Positions 40,019 to 49,357 of a stretch of DNA of 64,000 bases are shown one piece after another (positions within the stretch are counted from its first letter, which is position 1; the number at the start of each line of letters is the position of its first letter). A model generated the notes under the pieces. The model saw only the letters and a program-made list of their open reading frames with translations. It searched no databases and was not told the origin of the DNA. The translations under genes and the position numbers were made by a program. The stretch comes from Synergistaceae bacterium OttesenSCG-928-D05 (lineage in GTDB: Bacteria; Synergistota; Synergistia; Synergistales; Synergistaceae). The stretch is from assembly GCA_030266985.1 (NCBI GenBank), contig JAJDJB010000002.1:32299-96298 (forward strand), written 5' to 3'.

Positions 40019-42706
40019 TTAGAAAGAAATGCGCCACCCTCCGTTCAGCCTCCATTGCTGTTCGAAGTCGCCGCCGCTAGAGCGCTGGACGTCCAGATAA
40101 AACGCGTTACGATCGTTCACGCGATGTGTCACACCGAGTCCATAGGCAAACCAATGACTGTCAAGACTTTCCGTTCCAATCCCAACGCCGTTCGCACACA
40201 TATCGAGATCCCCGTCGAATTCTTTTAGATAGGAAAGCTTCGCATAGATGTTCGTCTTCGCACTTTCATAGCCAACGAGAAAACCAACGCGTCCAATCAG
40301 AGAATCATAATCGCAAACACCGATTGCAAGTCCATTGCTCGCGGAATAGGTATCGCCGCCCATACGCTGCCAAGTTAATTGTACCTGCGGTTCCGCGTAC
40401 CAGCGCCCGCCGTTCTTTCCGGTTTCTCCGAACCGGAAGCGTTTGCCTGCCTCAAATGAGAGACCCAAGCCACCTGTGTCGACATCGTCAGCGTGAACCA
40501 TCATGCCTGCGCTGTCCCGCACATTAAATTTCGTTTCGCTCCAGATGTACTTCGCAACCGCATCGACATACCAGCCGTTGTCGTTCATATAGGTAACATA
40601 AGCACCAAGCGTCTTGTGGTCTACATCGCCGTTTCCGGAGTCGACATCTTTGAAGTCGATGTCTCCGTTGCCAAGACCAAAGTAGGCGCCGACGTAGGTT
40701 TCACCATTCCTGAACCAACTGTTTTCGAGTCTGCGATCATAACCAATCTGCACACCCCAATGATCCATATCGAAGCCTTTCACGTAGTTTCTTGCATCAG
40801 ATTCAAATTTGCCTCCAAACGCACGGAACCAAGCGCCTGACTTTCCGCCATGCGTTTCATTATGCAAATCGCCGAGACGCTGCATCAGCGTATCGTTCTC
40901 CGCATAGGCAAGCAAGTAACTGCCGATGAATGTGTTAACGGCGCTGGAACTCGGATCACTTAGTGTTGGCTCAGGATTATCAGTTGGACGGCTTTGACCC
41001 GACGCATAAAGAATCCAGTCCTGTCCGCCAAATTCATCGAGAACACTGTCAAGTGTAAAGTTCCACGCTCCGAGTTCAATAATGCCATTGGTCAGCGTGA
41101 ACGCGCTCCCCGTATCTGCTGTGTCCACGAGCAGCAAGCGTTCACTGCCTGTGGTCACTGCGCTGCCCTGATTGGCAACGGTAATGGTATGGTCACCGTC
41201 AGAAGTACCGGTAACGACCAGACGATCAGCATCCTGTGCGACGATGTCGGTCTTCATCACGAAGTGGCCGCTCCCGCTGAGGCTGTCGACTGTGACAATT
41301 GTGCCGAGTGCGGCGTTCGTGTAGTCAACAACACTGTCTGCACCCATGCTAAGCGCACCGTTGGTATTGGCATCACCGGTGACGTTCCAGGCGCTGTTGT
41401 TGAAGGTGAGGTCGATGACGCCATCTGCGGTCGCGGCGTTTGCCGTGCCGGCCCACTCTGTGTTGTTGAAGGTGGCCGCGAGTGTGCCTGCGGCAATGCC
41501 TTCGTGATAGATATTGCCGACGAGGCTGCTGTCTGTCGCTGTCATTGTTCCACTGCTGCCGGTATACACTAAGGTCGTCGTATCCGCTAAGACGCTGTCG
41601 AGGTTGATCGTGCCGTTATTGAGAACCTCGAACGCGTGCGAGCTGCTGTCTGCGGAAACAGTAATCATATTGCCGTCGATCGTGTCTTTGATATTGACAA
41701 CGCTGCCGTCGCCGTCCGCGATGACTATGGTTGAATCAGAAGTCGCTGTCGCATCCTTGTTCATGTTGATTGTACTGCCGCTGTATGCGTAAACACCTTG
41801 ACTGCCGCCCGCTGCCGTGAGGCTCCCTTTGATATCGATGCTACTGCTCTTCTCTGCATACACGCCATAGCTGTCGCCGGACGCAGTGACGCCGCCGCCG
41901 ATATCGATACTGCTAGTCTCCGCGTACGCGCCATAGCTGGCATCTGTTGCTGTGACGCTGCCGACGATATCAAAAACGCTGTCATCTGCGTATATGCCAC
42001 GCGCTCCCGCGCCGGAGGCGGAAACACTGCCGCCAATGAAGACATCGTCCTCGTACGACTCTATGCCCGTGGCATTGAAATCGGACGCCGTTACATTACC
42101 ATCGATATACACTTCGCTCCACACGGAATACACGCCATATGCACCTGCACTGGAAGCTGTGACATCTTTACTGATGCCTATCGTACCTCCGTATCCATAC
42201 ACGCCAATTGCGCCTGCGCCAGAGGCGATTACTTTGCCCACAATATTGACTTCGCTATTGGTTGCACTCACACCATATGCGCCTACACCGGAAGCTGTAA
42301 CGTTGCCACCAACAAAGATTGCACTGTCGCCAGACGCCTCCATGATGCCCGTCGCCCATTCGCCAGAAGCTGTCACATTACCAACAACAGAAATCGTGTC
42401 GCCTTCTTCTCCCCACACACCATACGCGACTTCACCAGCAACGACGATGCTGCCGCCGACTTCCAGTGTCGAATTTTCAAGGTAGACAGCCTCCGCGGAA
42501 TCCCCCGCGTCGGCATGGATCGTGATGTCGTTGGATACTTTCAGCGTACCGTTTATGGTGTCGTGTTTCTGACCAATTTCGCCTGGTCCTACAACAACTG
42601 AATCTACGGTTGTTGTTCCTGCCATGGCCACACCTGAGATAATCACCAAAAACGTGATCGTAACGAGTAACAGATAACCGGTTTTCTTGTTTTTTTGTTT
42701 ATCCAC
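40019..42706 (-). CDS. Autotransporter with repeat beta-helix passenger and C-terminal barrel
   Basis: 895 residues, GTG start at 42706 behind GGAGG. Signal peptide (KKTGYLLLVTITFLVIISG, AMAG cleavage). The passenger (about 35-610) contains 11-12 imperfect repeats of 18-24 residues with the theme V-x-ASGAGAxGVY-x, then longer beta-rich stretches. From about 620 (SGAWFRAFGG) a 12-stranded autotransporter barrel follows, ending in WRISF with the terminal Phe needed for outer-membrane insertion. A Ser/Pro linker (SRPTDNPEPTLSDPSSS) joins the two. It is displayed on the cell surface; adhesion is likely, target unknown. It proves a diderm envelope. Confidence 0.9.
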   Translation of the reverse strand: MDKQKNKKTGYLLLVTITFLVIISGVAMAGTTTVDSVVVGPGEIGQKHDTINGTLKVSNDITIHADAGDSAEAVYLENSTLEVGGSIVVAGEVAYGVWGEEGDTISVVGNVTASGEWATGIMEASGDSAIFVGGNVTASGVGAYGVSATNSEVNIVGKVIASGAGAIGVYGYGGTIGISKDVTASSAGAYGVYSVWSEVYIDGNVTASDFNATGIESYEDDVFIGGSVSASGAGARGIYADDSVFDIVGSVTATDASYGAYAETSSIDIGGGVTASGDSYGVYAEKSSSIDIKGSLTAAGGSQGVYAYSGSTINMNKDATATSDSTIVIADGDGSVVNIKDTIDGNMITVSADSSSHAFEVLNNGTINLDSVLADTTTLVYTGSSGTMTATDSSLVGNIYHEGIAAGTLAATFNNTEWAGTANAATADGVIDLTFNNSAWNVTGDANTNGALSMGADSVVDYTNAALGTIVTVDSLSGSGHFVMKTDIVAQDADRLVVTGTSDGDHTITVANQGSAVTTGSERLLLVDTADTGSAFTLTNGIIELGAWNFTLDSVLDEFGGQDWILYASGQSRPTDNPEPTLSDPSSSAVNTFIGSYLLAYAENDTLMQRLGDLHNETHGGKSGAWFRAFGGKFESDARNYVKGFDMDHWGVQIGYDRRLENSWFRNGETYVGAYFGLGNGDIDFKDVDSGNGDVDHKTLGAYVTYMNDNGWYVDAVAKYIWSETKFNVRDSAGMMVHADDVDTGGLGLSFEAGKRFRFGETGKNGGRWYAEPQVQLTWQRMGGDTYSASNGLAIGVCDYDSLIGRVGFLVGYESAKTNIYAKLSYLKEFDGDLDMCANGVGIGTESLDSHWFAYGLGVTHRVNDRNAFYLDVQRSSGGDFEQQWRLNGGWRISF
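41790..42440 (-). repeat. Tandem imperfect repeats in the autotransporter passenger
   Basis: Repeats of about 60-72 bases encode the GSVTASGAGAxGVYA theme. The copies differ in sequence but keep the frame, so copy number could change by recombination. Confidence 0.75.
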
Positions 42707-42926
42707 TGTGATATTTCCTCCCCTATTCTAAAAATCTTTGGCTTGTTGTTTCTGATCTTGTTTGAAATATGTCCTTATCTTAAAGAGACATGCATGCATA
42801 AACGTAGTTTTGCCTCTCCCTCTGGTTCTTGAAAGCAATGTTGCAAAAGCACTTTGACACAGATTGTCTCCATTTTTGAGAGTAAAGGTCACATTTCTTT
42901 ACCCTGCTGCCACAATAATTTTGCGC

Positions 42927-43170
42927 ACTAGTTATAGATATTTTACTATATAAAGTTAAATAAGCACATCATTATTGTTATTTATTTTTCACATTTTTTT
43001 ACCTGCTTATCACTTTCAAAATGAAACTAATCAAAAATTCTAACCGGTACTTTGCCGGGTAATTCCACTTAGCACAAAGCACAGCTATGCCCTGGTGGTC
43101 GTTGGGCTATTTGTTCATTATAAGGAACAACATCCAGCGAGGCCGTTTGCCTGCTGGATGTTGTTTTTGT
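42927..43170 (+). ncRNA. Candidate structured RNA ending in a strong terminator
   Basis: A 512-base gene-free region (42707-43217) holds a possible promoter (TTGCGC, 17 bases, TACTAT at 42927-42955), short hairpins (CCGG-N7-CCGG near 43044; GCCC/GGGC near 43089) and a perfect terminator on the plus strand: AACAACATCCAGC (43127) with GCTGGATGTTGTT (43153), then TTTTTG. No plus-strand gene precedes the terminator, so it probably ends a small RNA. I cannot assign a family. Confidence 0.45.
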
Positions 43171-43217
43171 TAGCTTATTGGATTATATGAGTTAGTAGTG
43201 CTTTAGAATTGCGTTTC

Positions 43218-44081
43218 CTAAAATCCAGTGTTGGACGAATGCTTTTCGAGCAGCGCCATGTTGTTATTGACCTTCCGCACGTACACATTCGACATCTTTC
43301 CGTAATACCGTGACAATGCCTTCTGCACGGAACCGTATGCGTCGATGTAACGGGAAAGAAGCAATACTCCCGCTTCGATGCCGCGCTCGGGGTCGTACAT
43401 GTGCTCTTTCGTCGCCGCTATGCCTTTTGCCTGAAGCATGCCGCTGTGGTATTTCCACATGACCTGCATCACGCCGCGCGCGCCTGCTTTGCTCGTCAGA
43501 TTCGGGTTGAAATGGCTCTCCGTTTTTGCGACGCCTACGGCAAGTTCCGTTGAAACGTTGTACTTGACGCAGTAGTGTACGAGCGCTGCGGCCTCGCGCC
43601 ATGCCGTTTTCGCGTCGAGTTTTTTGTTCGTCGAACGAATAAAAGTGGCAACGTTTGCGACCTTGGCCTGCAATTGCGGGGTCATTTTTTCGATCTCTGC
43701 GAGGGTCGTTTTGGGATGCTCACCGATCCACCGATAAATATGGTCGGGCGTCAAATCCATTTTCGCGAGTGCTGTAACGACAGAATCGTCCAGCTTAAGG
43801 GGACGCGGAACCAGCTTTTGCTCCTCTTGCGCCGGAGCTTCCGCTTTTGCGACCAGATCTTCGAGCCCGATGAATTCTTGAGAATTCGTCTTGACTGTCA
43901 CCTGATCCCCGTATTTATCCGTAATTTGTGTCGTAAGGATAATCCCGATACTATTTTGGTCCGTGGCTTCCGCTGTCATAAGTGTTCCGACGTACGGAGA
44001 GCCTGCAATGAAAGCGGCCAGTATGAAAACCGTCACCGCCTGCGGAATGAATATCTTCCGCAATCTCCAGATTCTTCGCAT
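43218..44081 (-). CDS. Lytic transglycosylase domain protein
   Basis: 287 residues. ATG 44081 has a GGGAGG site; the longer ORF upstream lacks one. An N-terminal membrane segment or signal anchor (IFIPQAVTVFILAAFIAGS) leads to a linker and, from about residue 165, the SLT goose-lysozyme-like domain: catalytic Glu in VGVAKTESHFNPN, then SKAGARGVMQVM and YDPERGIEAGVLLLSRYID. It cleaves peptidoglycan glycan strands in the periplasm. Monocistronic. Confidence 0.87.
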   Translation of the reverse strand: MRRIWRLRKIFIPQAVTVFILAAFIAGSPYVGTLMTAEATDQNSIGIILTTQITDKYGDQVTVKTNSQEFIGLEDLVAKAEAPAQEEQKLVPRPLKLDDSVVTALAKMDLTPDHIYRWIGEHPKTTLAEIEKMTPQLQAKVANVATFIRSTNKKLDAKTAWREAAALVHYCVKYNVSTELAVGVAKTESHFNPNLTSKAGARGVMQVMWKYHSGMLQAKGIAATKEHMYDPERGIEAGVLLLSRYIDAYGSVQKALSRYYGKMSNVYVRKVNNNMALLEKHSSNTGF

Positions 44082-44563
44082 GTTTACCTCCCTGCGCTCA
44101 AGCACGGGGTACAAAATATTCAGAATTTTCACCCACATACGTCTTACGCGCAACAAATATGATAGCGGACGACTCCGGGAAGTCAAGTTTTTGATAGAAA
44201 CGCAAAATATCATGAGGCCTGTTGCAAAATCGAATTTAAAAAACGAAAGAACAGGCTGAAAATTAGCAATTTTAGTCTCTAAAAATAAAGTTTGTCGCGA
44301 CTAATTTACATGTCGTTTTGGGGCGAAATTATGGCGGAATTTTGTCATAGCAAGCGTTTTTCACATTTATACGGACACCTGAAAAAATTGCTAACGCTTT
44401 GTTTTTCTATAATAACTTTACATTTTCTGAAGAGGGCCGGCAAAAACACCAGATTTATTTTGCCGAAAAGAATCTTTGGAAACCCCTCGTGTTTTTGATT
44501 GACAAGCCGCGTGTTACTCTTTAGACTTCTAGAATCACTCAAAAGTCGAGGAGGGTACCGTCT
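44082..44563. other. Intergenic region upstream of the aminotransferase
   Basis: Low-complexity, AT-rich spacer between divergent genes. Apart from the promoter at 44499-44527 I see no gene or RNA. Confidence 0.5.
44499..44527 (+). promoter_or_regulatory. Sigma-70 promoter of the class V aminotransferase gene
   Basis: TTGACA, 17-base spacer, TAGACT; 37 bases before the start codon, with a GAGGAGG ribosome site in between. Confidence 0.7.
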
Positions 44564-45724
44564 ATGATTCCGACGAAAAAAATTGTTATGGTGCCGGGGC
44601 CGGTCCCGGTCAGCCCTTCTATTTTGCAGGCGCTGGGCAGCGAGACGAGGGCGCACACGGATCCGGTTTTTGTCGCTGATTTCCAGGCACTGCTCGGGGA
44701 TTTGCGCGATATGCTGCACTGCGACGGAATCGCGTTTCTTGTCGCCGGCTCGGGAACGATGGGCATGGAGATGGCAGTCGTAAATATCGCGTCGCAGAAG
44801 GATAGAATCCTGCTTTGCTCGAACGGGCATTTCGGAGACCGTTACGAATCGATCTGCGAACGCCGCGGCTATCGGATGGACGTCGTCAAGGCGGAATGGG
44901 GCAAATCCGTCACGGTCGAAGAAGTGGATGCCCAGCTTGCGAAGGGCGGTTATTCCATCCTGATCATGACACACGTTGAAACGTCAACGGGCGCGATGAT
45001 CCAACTCAAAGAGATCGCCGAAATGGTGAAGAAAAAATATCCAGAGGTGCTGTTTCTCGTCGATGGCGTCGCCGCGGCGGGCGGCGCAGAGGCGGATATG
45101 CGCTGGGGGATCGACCTGTATCTGACCTGCACGCAGAAGGCGCTCGGTTCGGTGCCGGGGATGATGGTGCTCTGGGCGAATAAACGTGCGCTCGAAAAAC
45201 GCGAGTCGATGGGCCAGATTCCGGAGTCCTACGTCGATTTCGCGCGGTGGATCCCGGTTATGGTCGATACGAAACAGTACTGGGGAACGCCCGCCGTGAA
45301 TAACATCATGGCGTTGAAAGAAGCGATGCATATCATTAAGGAAGAGGGCTACGAAGCGCGCTGTAAAAGGCACGCGGAGGACGCCGCGATGCTTGCGGAG
45401 GCGATGGAGGCGATTGGATTTAAGGTCGCGTGCGAGAAGCCGTTCCGCGCGTCGACGCTTTCCGTTTTTCTCTATCCGCAGGACATGCCAGTCGATGACG
45501 CGGCATTCCGCGCGGCGGTGGCCGAAGAGGGCGGGCTGATTGCGGGCTGTCTCGGCGCGTTCGCCGGGAAGGGGTTCCGCATGGGCCATATGGCCAACCT
45601 CGACAAGCATATGCTAGTCGCTATGGCCGCCGCGGTAGAACGCGGCGCGCTGCGCTGCGGTATGAAGGTCGAGCCGGGCGCTGCGCTTGCCGTCGTCCAG
45701 AAAAAACTGGCGCTGCGGGCCTGA
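44564..45724 (+). CDS. Class V aminotransferase (alanine-glyoxylate / serine-pyruvate type)
   Basis: 386 residues. PGPVPVSPSIL near the N-terminus, LVAGSGTMGMEM for the phosphate-binding turn, HVETSTGAMIQLKEI, VDGVAAAGGAE (cofactor Asp) and the Schiff-base Lys in CTQKALGSVPGM are the signatures of the PucG/AGXT branch. It transfers an amino group between a small amino acid such as alanine or serine and glyoxylate or pyruvate, using PLP. Stand-alone gene with its own promoter and terminator. Confidence 0.9.
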   Translation: MIPTKKIVMVPGPVPVSPSILQALGSETRAHTDPVFVADFQALLGDLRDMLHCDGIAFLVAGSGTMGMEMAVVNIASQKDRILLCSNGHFGDRYESICERRGYRMDVVKAEWGKSVTVEEVDAQLAKGGYSILIMTHVETSTGAMIQLKEIAEMVKKKYPEVLFLVDGVAAAGGAEADMRWGIDLYLTCTQKALGSVPGMMVLWANKRALEKRESMGQIPESYVDFARWIPVMVDTKQYWGTPAVNNIMALKEAMHIIKEEGYEARCKRHAEDAAMLAEAMEAIGFKVACEKPFRASTLSVFLYPQDMPVDDAAFRAAVAEEGGLIAGCLGAFAGKGFRMGHMANLDKHMLVAMAAAVERGALRCGMKVEPGAALAVVQKKLALRA

Positions 45725-45751
45725 ACCATTTCTTCTATATATAAAAAGGAA

Positions 45752-45780
45752 GGGGAGAGGCGAAAGCCTCTCCCCTTTTT
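45752..45780 (+). terminator. Intrinsic terminator of the aminotransferase gene
   Basis: GGGGAGAGGC-GAAA-GCCTCTCCCC, a perfect stem with a GNRA tetraloop, followed by TTTTT. The remaining spacer to 46052 shows no gene. Confidence 0.95.
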
Positions 45781-46052
45781 GCAGGGATCCTCTACCTTTT
45801 TCTTTTTTTCATGGCGAAAGAAAGGGGGAGTAAAAGAATAAAGAATCCCGCAAGATAAAAGCGGAGCGCGTCTGAACATCAAGCGAAATAAAAAAATTAT
45901 GGTTCTTAACACTATTCATTTTATATATTTTCTAGTTTTGTACATCAAAACCAGACAAGATGGTATTATACACGTCACAGAGCAAGATACACTATCCGCT
46001 AAATTACGTAGTTTTCAAAGTTTAATTTATGAAAGCAGGAGGGCACAGAAAA

Positions 46053-46078
46053 GCCGGGCGCTCTTGTGAACGCCCGGC
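46053..46078 (-). terminator. Intrinsic terminator of the yhcH-like gene
   Basis: GCCGGGCG pairs with CGCCCGGC; the minus strand continues with TTTTC. Confidence 0.75.
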
Positions 46079-46094
46079 GGCAAGGGATTTCGTT

Positions 46095-46544
46095 TTACCA
46101 CGGAAGTTTAACGACGATTTTTTTGACGGGAGCGGGCGCTCCGACAGCAATCTGCGGAAGGTGCGCGTCCCAAGGCGCAAGGAGCATTGCCATTCCGTGC
46201 CCGAGCAGGAAACTCTGGTACGCGCCTTCGTAGAACGCAATGTCTTCGCCGGGATCGTAAGGGATTTTTTCCGCGAGCGTTTGCAGCGGTGCGTAGCCAA
46301 CAAGTTCTTTTCCGGCCATCAGAATTTGCAGATCCCAGTATTTGCGGTGCGCTTCGAGCAAATTGTCGTGTGCGGCCTTCGTGACGTATTCGTCATACCG
46401 GGCGTCGAGCGGCGAAAAATCGATAGCACGCAGTTCCTCGAACGTTTTTTCATGCGCTGCCGTGAGGAAAGCTGTAAGCGTCTGCGTGTTTGGAACGAAG
46501 CGCGGTACGTGTCGAATCATGTTTTCAATGCTGTCGTAGATCAT
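46095..46544 (-). CDS. YhcH/YjgK/YiaL-family protein
   Basis: 149 residues of the DUF386 cupin-like family. HRKYWDLQILMAGKELVGYAP carries the conserved His/Asp, followed by DIAFYEGAYQSFLL, FAMLLAPWDAHLPQIA-like residues and a terminal KKIVVKLPW; these are the metal-binding marks of the family. Some members act on sialic acid or other sugars; TabA affects biofilm. It directly follows the ABC-F gene (12 bases) and shares its transcript. Confidence 0.88.
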   Translation of the reverse strand: MIYDSIENMIRHVPRFVPNTQTLTAFLTAAHEKTFEELRAIDFSPLDARYDEYVTKAAHDNLLEAHRKYWDLQILMAGKELVGYAPLQTLAEKIPYDPGEDIAFYEGAYQSFLLGHGMAMLLAPWDAHLPQIAVGAPAPVKKIVVKLPW

Positions 46545-46555
46545 TTTTCCACCCT

Positions 46556-48490
46556 CTATATAATAGCTTCAATTTGCGCGGCGAGCTTTTCCCATTCGGG
46601 ATAGTGCGCTGCGAGCCGGCCTTCGACGTCTTTCAGCTCGATCATCAGTTTTTGCACGCGCGAGGAATCGGCCAGTACTTCCGGGTTACAAAGGTCCGCC
46701 GCGATTTCCGCTTTACGCGCCTCGTCCGTCGCGACCGCCGCCTCGACTTTCTGCAGTCGGTCCTGGAAAACTTTACGCTCCCGGTACAAGCGATTTCGTT
46801 CTTCCGCTGCCGCGCGCTTGTCCTCTTTGCCTTTCGGCGGCGCGGGGAGCTCTTTTTCAGGCGTACCGCCCGCCGCTCTTGCCGCGATTTCCGCACGTTT
46901 GTCGATGAACCAGGAATAGTTGCCCTTATAGTCGTAGAGTCTGCCGTCGCGAATCTCGATCACGCGCTCCACGAGATCATCCAGAAATGCGCGGTCATGC
47001 GATACGATGAGAACGGTACCGCCGTATCCGAGCAGCGCTTTTTGAAAAAGTTCCTTCGTGCTGAAGTCTAGGTGGTTCGTCGGTTCGTCCAGGATCAGAA
47101 GGTTGGACTCCGAGAGCAGCATCTTCAGCAGTCCGACACGTGATTTTTCCCCGCCGGACAGCACGGGGATCGGTTTATGGATGTCGTCTCCCGAGAAAAG
47201 GAACGCACCCAGAAGGTTACGTTTTGCACCTTCCAGCAGCTTGGAGCCTGCGCTGTTGACCTCCTGCCATATCGTTTTGCCGTAGTCCAGATTTTGCGCG
47301 CTTTCCTGCGAGAAATAAGCGCGCTTAACGTTGAGGCCGAAGGTTACGCGGCCTTCCGTAGGTTCTTCGGATTTATTGAGCAGACGCAGAAGCGTCGATT
47401 TTCCCGCGCCATTGACGCCGACGAGCGCAACGCGTTCGCCGCGCTGGATCGAAAGGTCCAGGCCGGAAAAGACCGTGTTGTCGCCGTATGTCTTGGCGAG
47501 TCCTTTTGCCGTGAGCACTTCAAGCCCCGTGCGGGGCGCTTCGGGAAATTTAAAATTAACGCTCTTTGAAGGACCGTCGAGCTCCGTGATTTCCATTTTT
47601 TCAAGCTGTTTGATGCGGCTTTGCACCTGAGCGGCCTTCGTCGCTTTGTAACGGAAGCGCTCGATAAAACGCTGCATGTCTTCGATGCGTTCTTTTTGCT
47701 GCTCCCATTCCGCCTCGAGGCGCGCGCGCCGTTCCTCGCGCTCCACGAGATATTTTTCGTATCCGCACGTGTAGATGTGTATTTTTGTGTGCGCAAGTTC
47801 CGCGACGGACGTGACCATTTTATCGAGGAAACGGCGGTCGTGAGAGACCGCTATGATTGTGCCGCGGTAGTCACGCAGCCAGTTTTCGAGCCATTCCATG
47901 CTTTCCGTGTCCAGATGGTTCGTCGGTTCGTCGAGCAGGAGAATGTCCGGGCGCGAAAGCAAAAGCGCGGCAAGCGCGATGCGCATCTTCCAGCCGCCCG
48001 AAAACTCGGACGTCGGGCGCGCCGCATCTTTTTCCGGGTGGAAGCCAAGTCCCTTCATGACCATGCGCGCTTCTATGTCGAACGCAAAGCCGCCCTTTGC
48101 GTCGAATTCACGCTGCAAGCGTTCATGCTCGGAAAGCAGCGCGTTCAGCTCGCGGGAACCCTCGCTCTGCAGCGACATCCTATGCTCCGTCTGCTCGAGT
48201 TTCTGTCCGAGCTCCTCAAGCCCCGCCTGCCGTTTCAGATAGTCCAGCAGCGGCATGTCGTCGATCTCTATCAGGTCCTGGGGCAAAAATCCAGTTGTGT
48301 ATTCTTTGGGCAAAGTCACAGAACCATCGTCGTATTCGACCTGTCCCGCCAAGATACGCAGCAGCGTCGTCTTGCCCGCGCCGTTGTCCCCGACGAGGCC
48401 GACCCTGCTTTTGGGCGAAACGAACCAGTCCAGCCCGTCGAAGACGGCCTGTTCGCCAAACGATAACTTTAGCCCGCGAATGTCGATCAG
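46556..48490 (-). CDS. ABC-F family ATPase (translation factor/ribosome protection type), apparent CTG start
   Basis: 644 residues. Two ABC cassettes: first with GDNGAGKTTLLRIL, SGGWKMRIALAALLL and LLLDEPTNHLD; second with GVNGAGKSTLLRLL, LSGGEKSRVGLLKMLL and LILDEPTNHLD; linked by a charged helical arm (about 240-300). A coiled C-terminal domain follows. The cassette can only be complete if translation starts at CTG 48490, eight bases after AGGAGG; no ATG, GTG or TTG is in frame there, and the first ATG (48352) would cut off Walker A. It acts on ribosomes as an ATPase. Confidence 0.9.
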   Translation of the reverse strand: MIDIRGLKLSFGEQAVFDGLDWFVSPKSRVGLVGDNGAGKTTLLRILAGQVEYDDGSVTLPKEYTTGFLPQDLIEIDDMPLLDYLKRQAGLEELGQKLEQTEHRMSLQSEGSRELNALLSEHERLQREFDAKGGFAFDIEARMVMKGLGFHPEKDAARPTSEFSGGWKMRIALAALLLSRPDILLLDEPTNHLDTESMEWLENWLRDYRGTIIAVSHDRRFLDKMVTSVAELAHTKIHIYTCGYEKYLVEREERRARLEAEWEQQKERIEDMQRFIERFRYKATKAAQVQSRIKQLEKMEITELDGPSKSVNFKFPEAPRTGLEVLTAKGLAKTYGDNTVFSGLDLSIQRGERVALVGVNGAGKSTLLRLLNKSEEPTEGRVTFGLNVKRAYFSQESAQNLDYGKTIWQEVNSAGSKLLEGAKRNLLGAFLFSGDDIHKPIPVLSGGEKSRVGLLKMLLSESNLLILDEPTNHLDFSTKELFQKALLGYGGTVLIVSHDRAFLDDLVERVIEIRDGRLYDYKGNYSWFIDKRAEIAARAAGGTPEKELPAPPKGKEDKRAAAEERNRLYRERKVFQDRLQKVEAAVATDEARKAEIAADLCNPEVLADSSRVQKLMIELKDVEGRLAAHYPEWEKLAAQIEAII

Positions 48491-48591
48491 ATGGAACTCC
48501 TCCTGCGTAAAACAATAAAAAGACAGCTGATATTATAGCAGAGGGGAAAAGGCAGGCGTAACAAAAACAAGCGTAACATGCGCCGCGCGTG

Positions 48592-49128
48592 TTATGCCCG
48601 TGCTTTTTCTTCCAGCGCTTTTCTATGCCACTGTTCCGATTCTTCTGAGAAGCAGACGAGACGTACTTCGTCGATTTCGTTGTGTTGTGCAAGAAAATCG
48701 GCGACGGTTTCGACCGCGATCTGCGCGGCGCGTTCGGGCGGGAAATGGTAAACGCCTGTCGAAATTGCCGGGAATGCTACCGTTTTTGCGCCGATACGCA
48801 GCGCTTCTTTGAGGCTGTTTGTATAGGCGTCTGCGAGGGTCTGTTCTTCGCCCGCTTTGCCGCCGCGCCAGATGGGACCCACGGTATGGATGACGAACTT
48901 CGCGGGCAGCCGGTAACCTTTTGTCGTTTTTGCCCGGCCGGCCGGGCAGCCGCCGAGCGACGCGCATTCGGTCAGAAGTTCGGGGCCCGCGGCCCGGTGG
49001 ATCGCACCGTCCACGCCGCCTCCGCCCAGAAGCGATGAATTGGCAGCGTTAACAATAGCATCGACAGTCTCTTTTGTGATATCTCCCCGTTTGATCGTGA
49101 TTTTCCTGATGGCTTCTCTGCGTTCCAT
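48592..49128 (-). CDS. Macrodomain protein, O-acetyl-ADP-ribose deacetylase type
   Basis: 178 residues. [30 protein letters not shown] is the ADP-ribose-binding start; [17 protein letters not shown] and [19 protein letters not shown] complete the YmdB-like macrodomain. It removes acetyl or ADP-ribosyl groups from ADP-ribose conjugates in the cytosol. Separated from the ABC-F gene by about 100 bases. Confidence 0.92.
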   Translation of the reverse strand: MERREAIRKITIKRGDITKETVDAIVNAANSSLLGGGGVDGAIHRAAGPELLTECASLGGCPAGRAKTTKGYRLPAKFVIHTVGPIWRGGKAGEEQTLADAYTNSLKEALRIGAKTVAFPAISTGVYHFPPERAAQIAVETVADFLAQHNEIDEVRLVCFSEESEQWHRKALEEKARA

Positions 49129-49357
49129 GCGTTATCCCTCCTCCGTTTCTCGCATAAGAGTACATCGGAGTCAGGCGCGTGTCCAGCAAAAGCAGAAAAC
49201 ACTAAAAATCGGAAATCATGTCGCTTAATTTTTGTAAAATATAAATTTATGATATGAAACATAATAATTAAGCACATAAATTTCCTTGCATTTCTGCTTA
49301 ATTCATGATATAAGGAAGCATAATTTTTTGCGAAGCAATTCCAGGGAGGGATCTGCG

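Noticed and set aside
43127..43165. tracrRNA or CRISPR-related RNA
   Set aside because: No cas gene or repeat array exists in the window; the sequence is simply a terminator hairpin.
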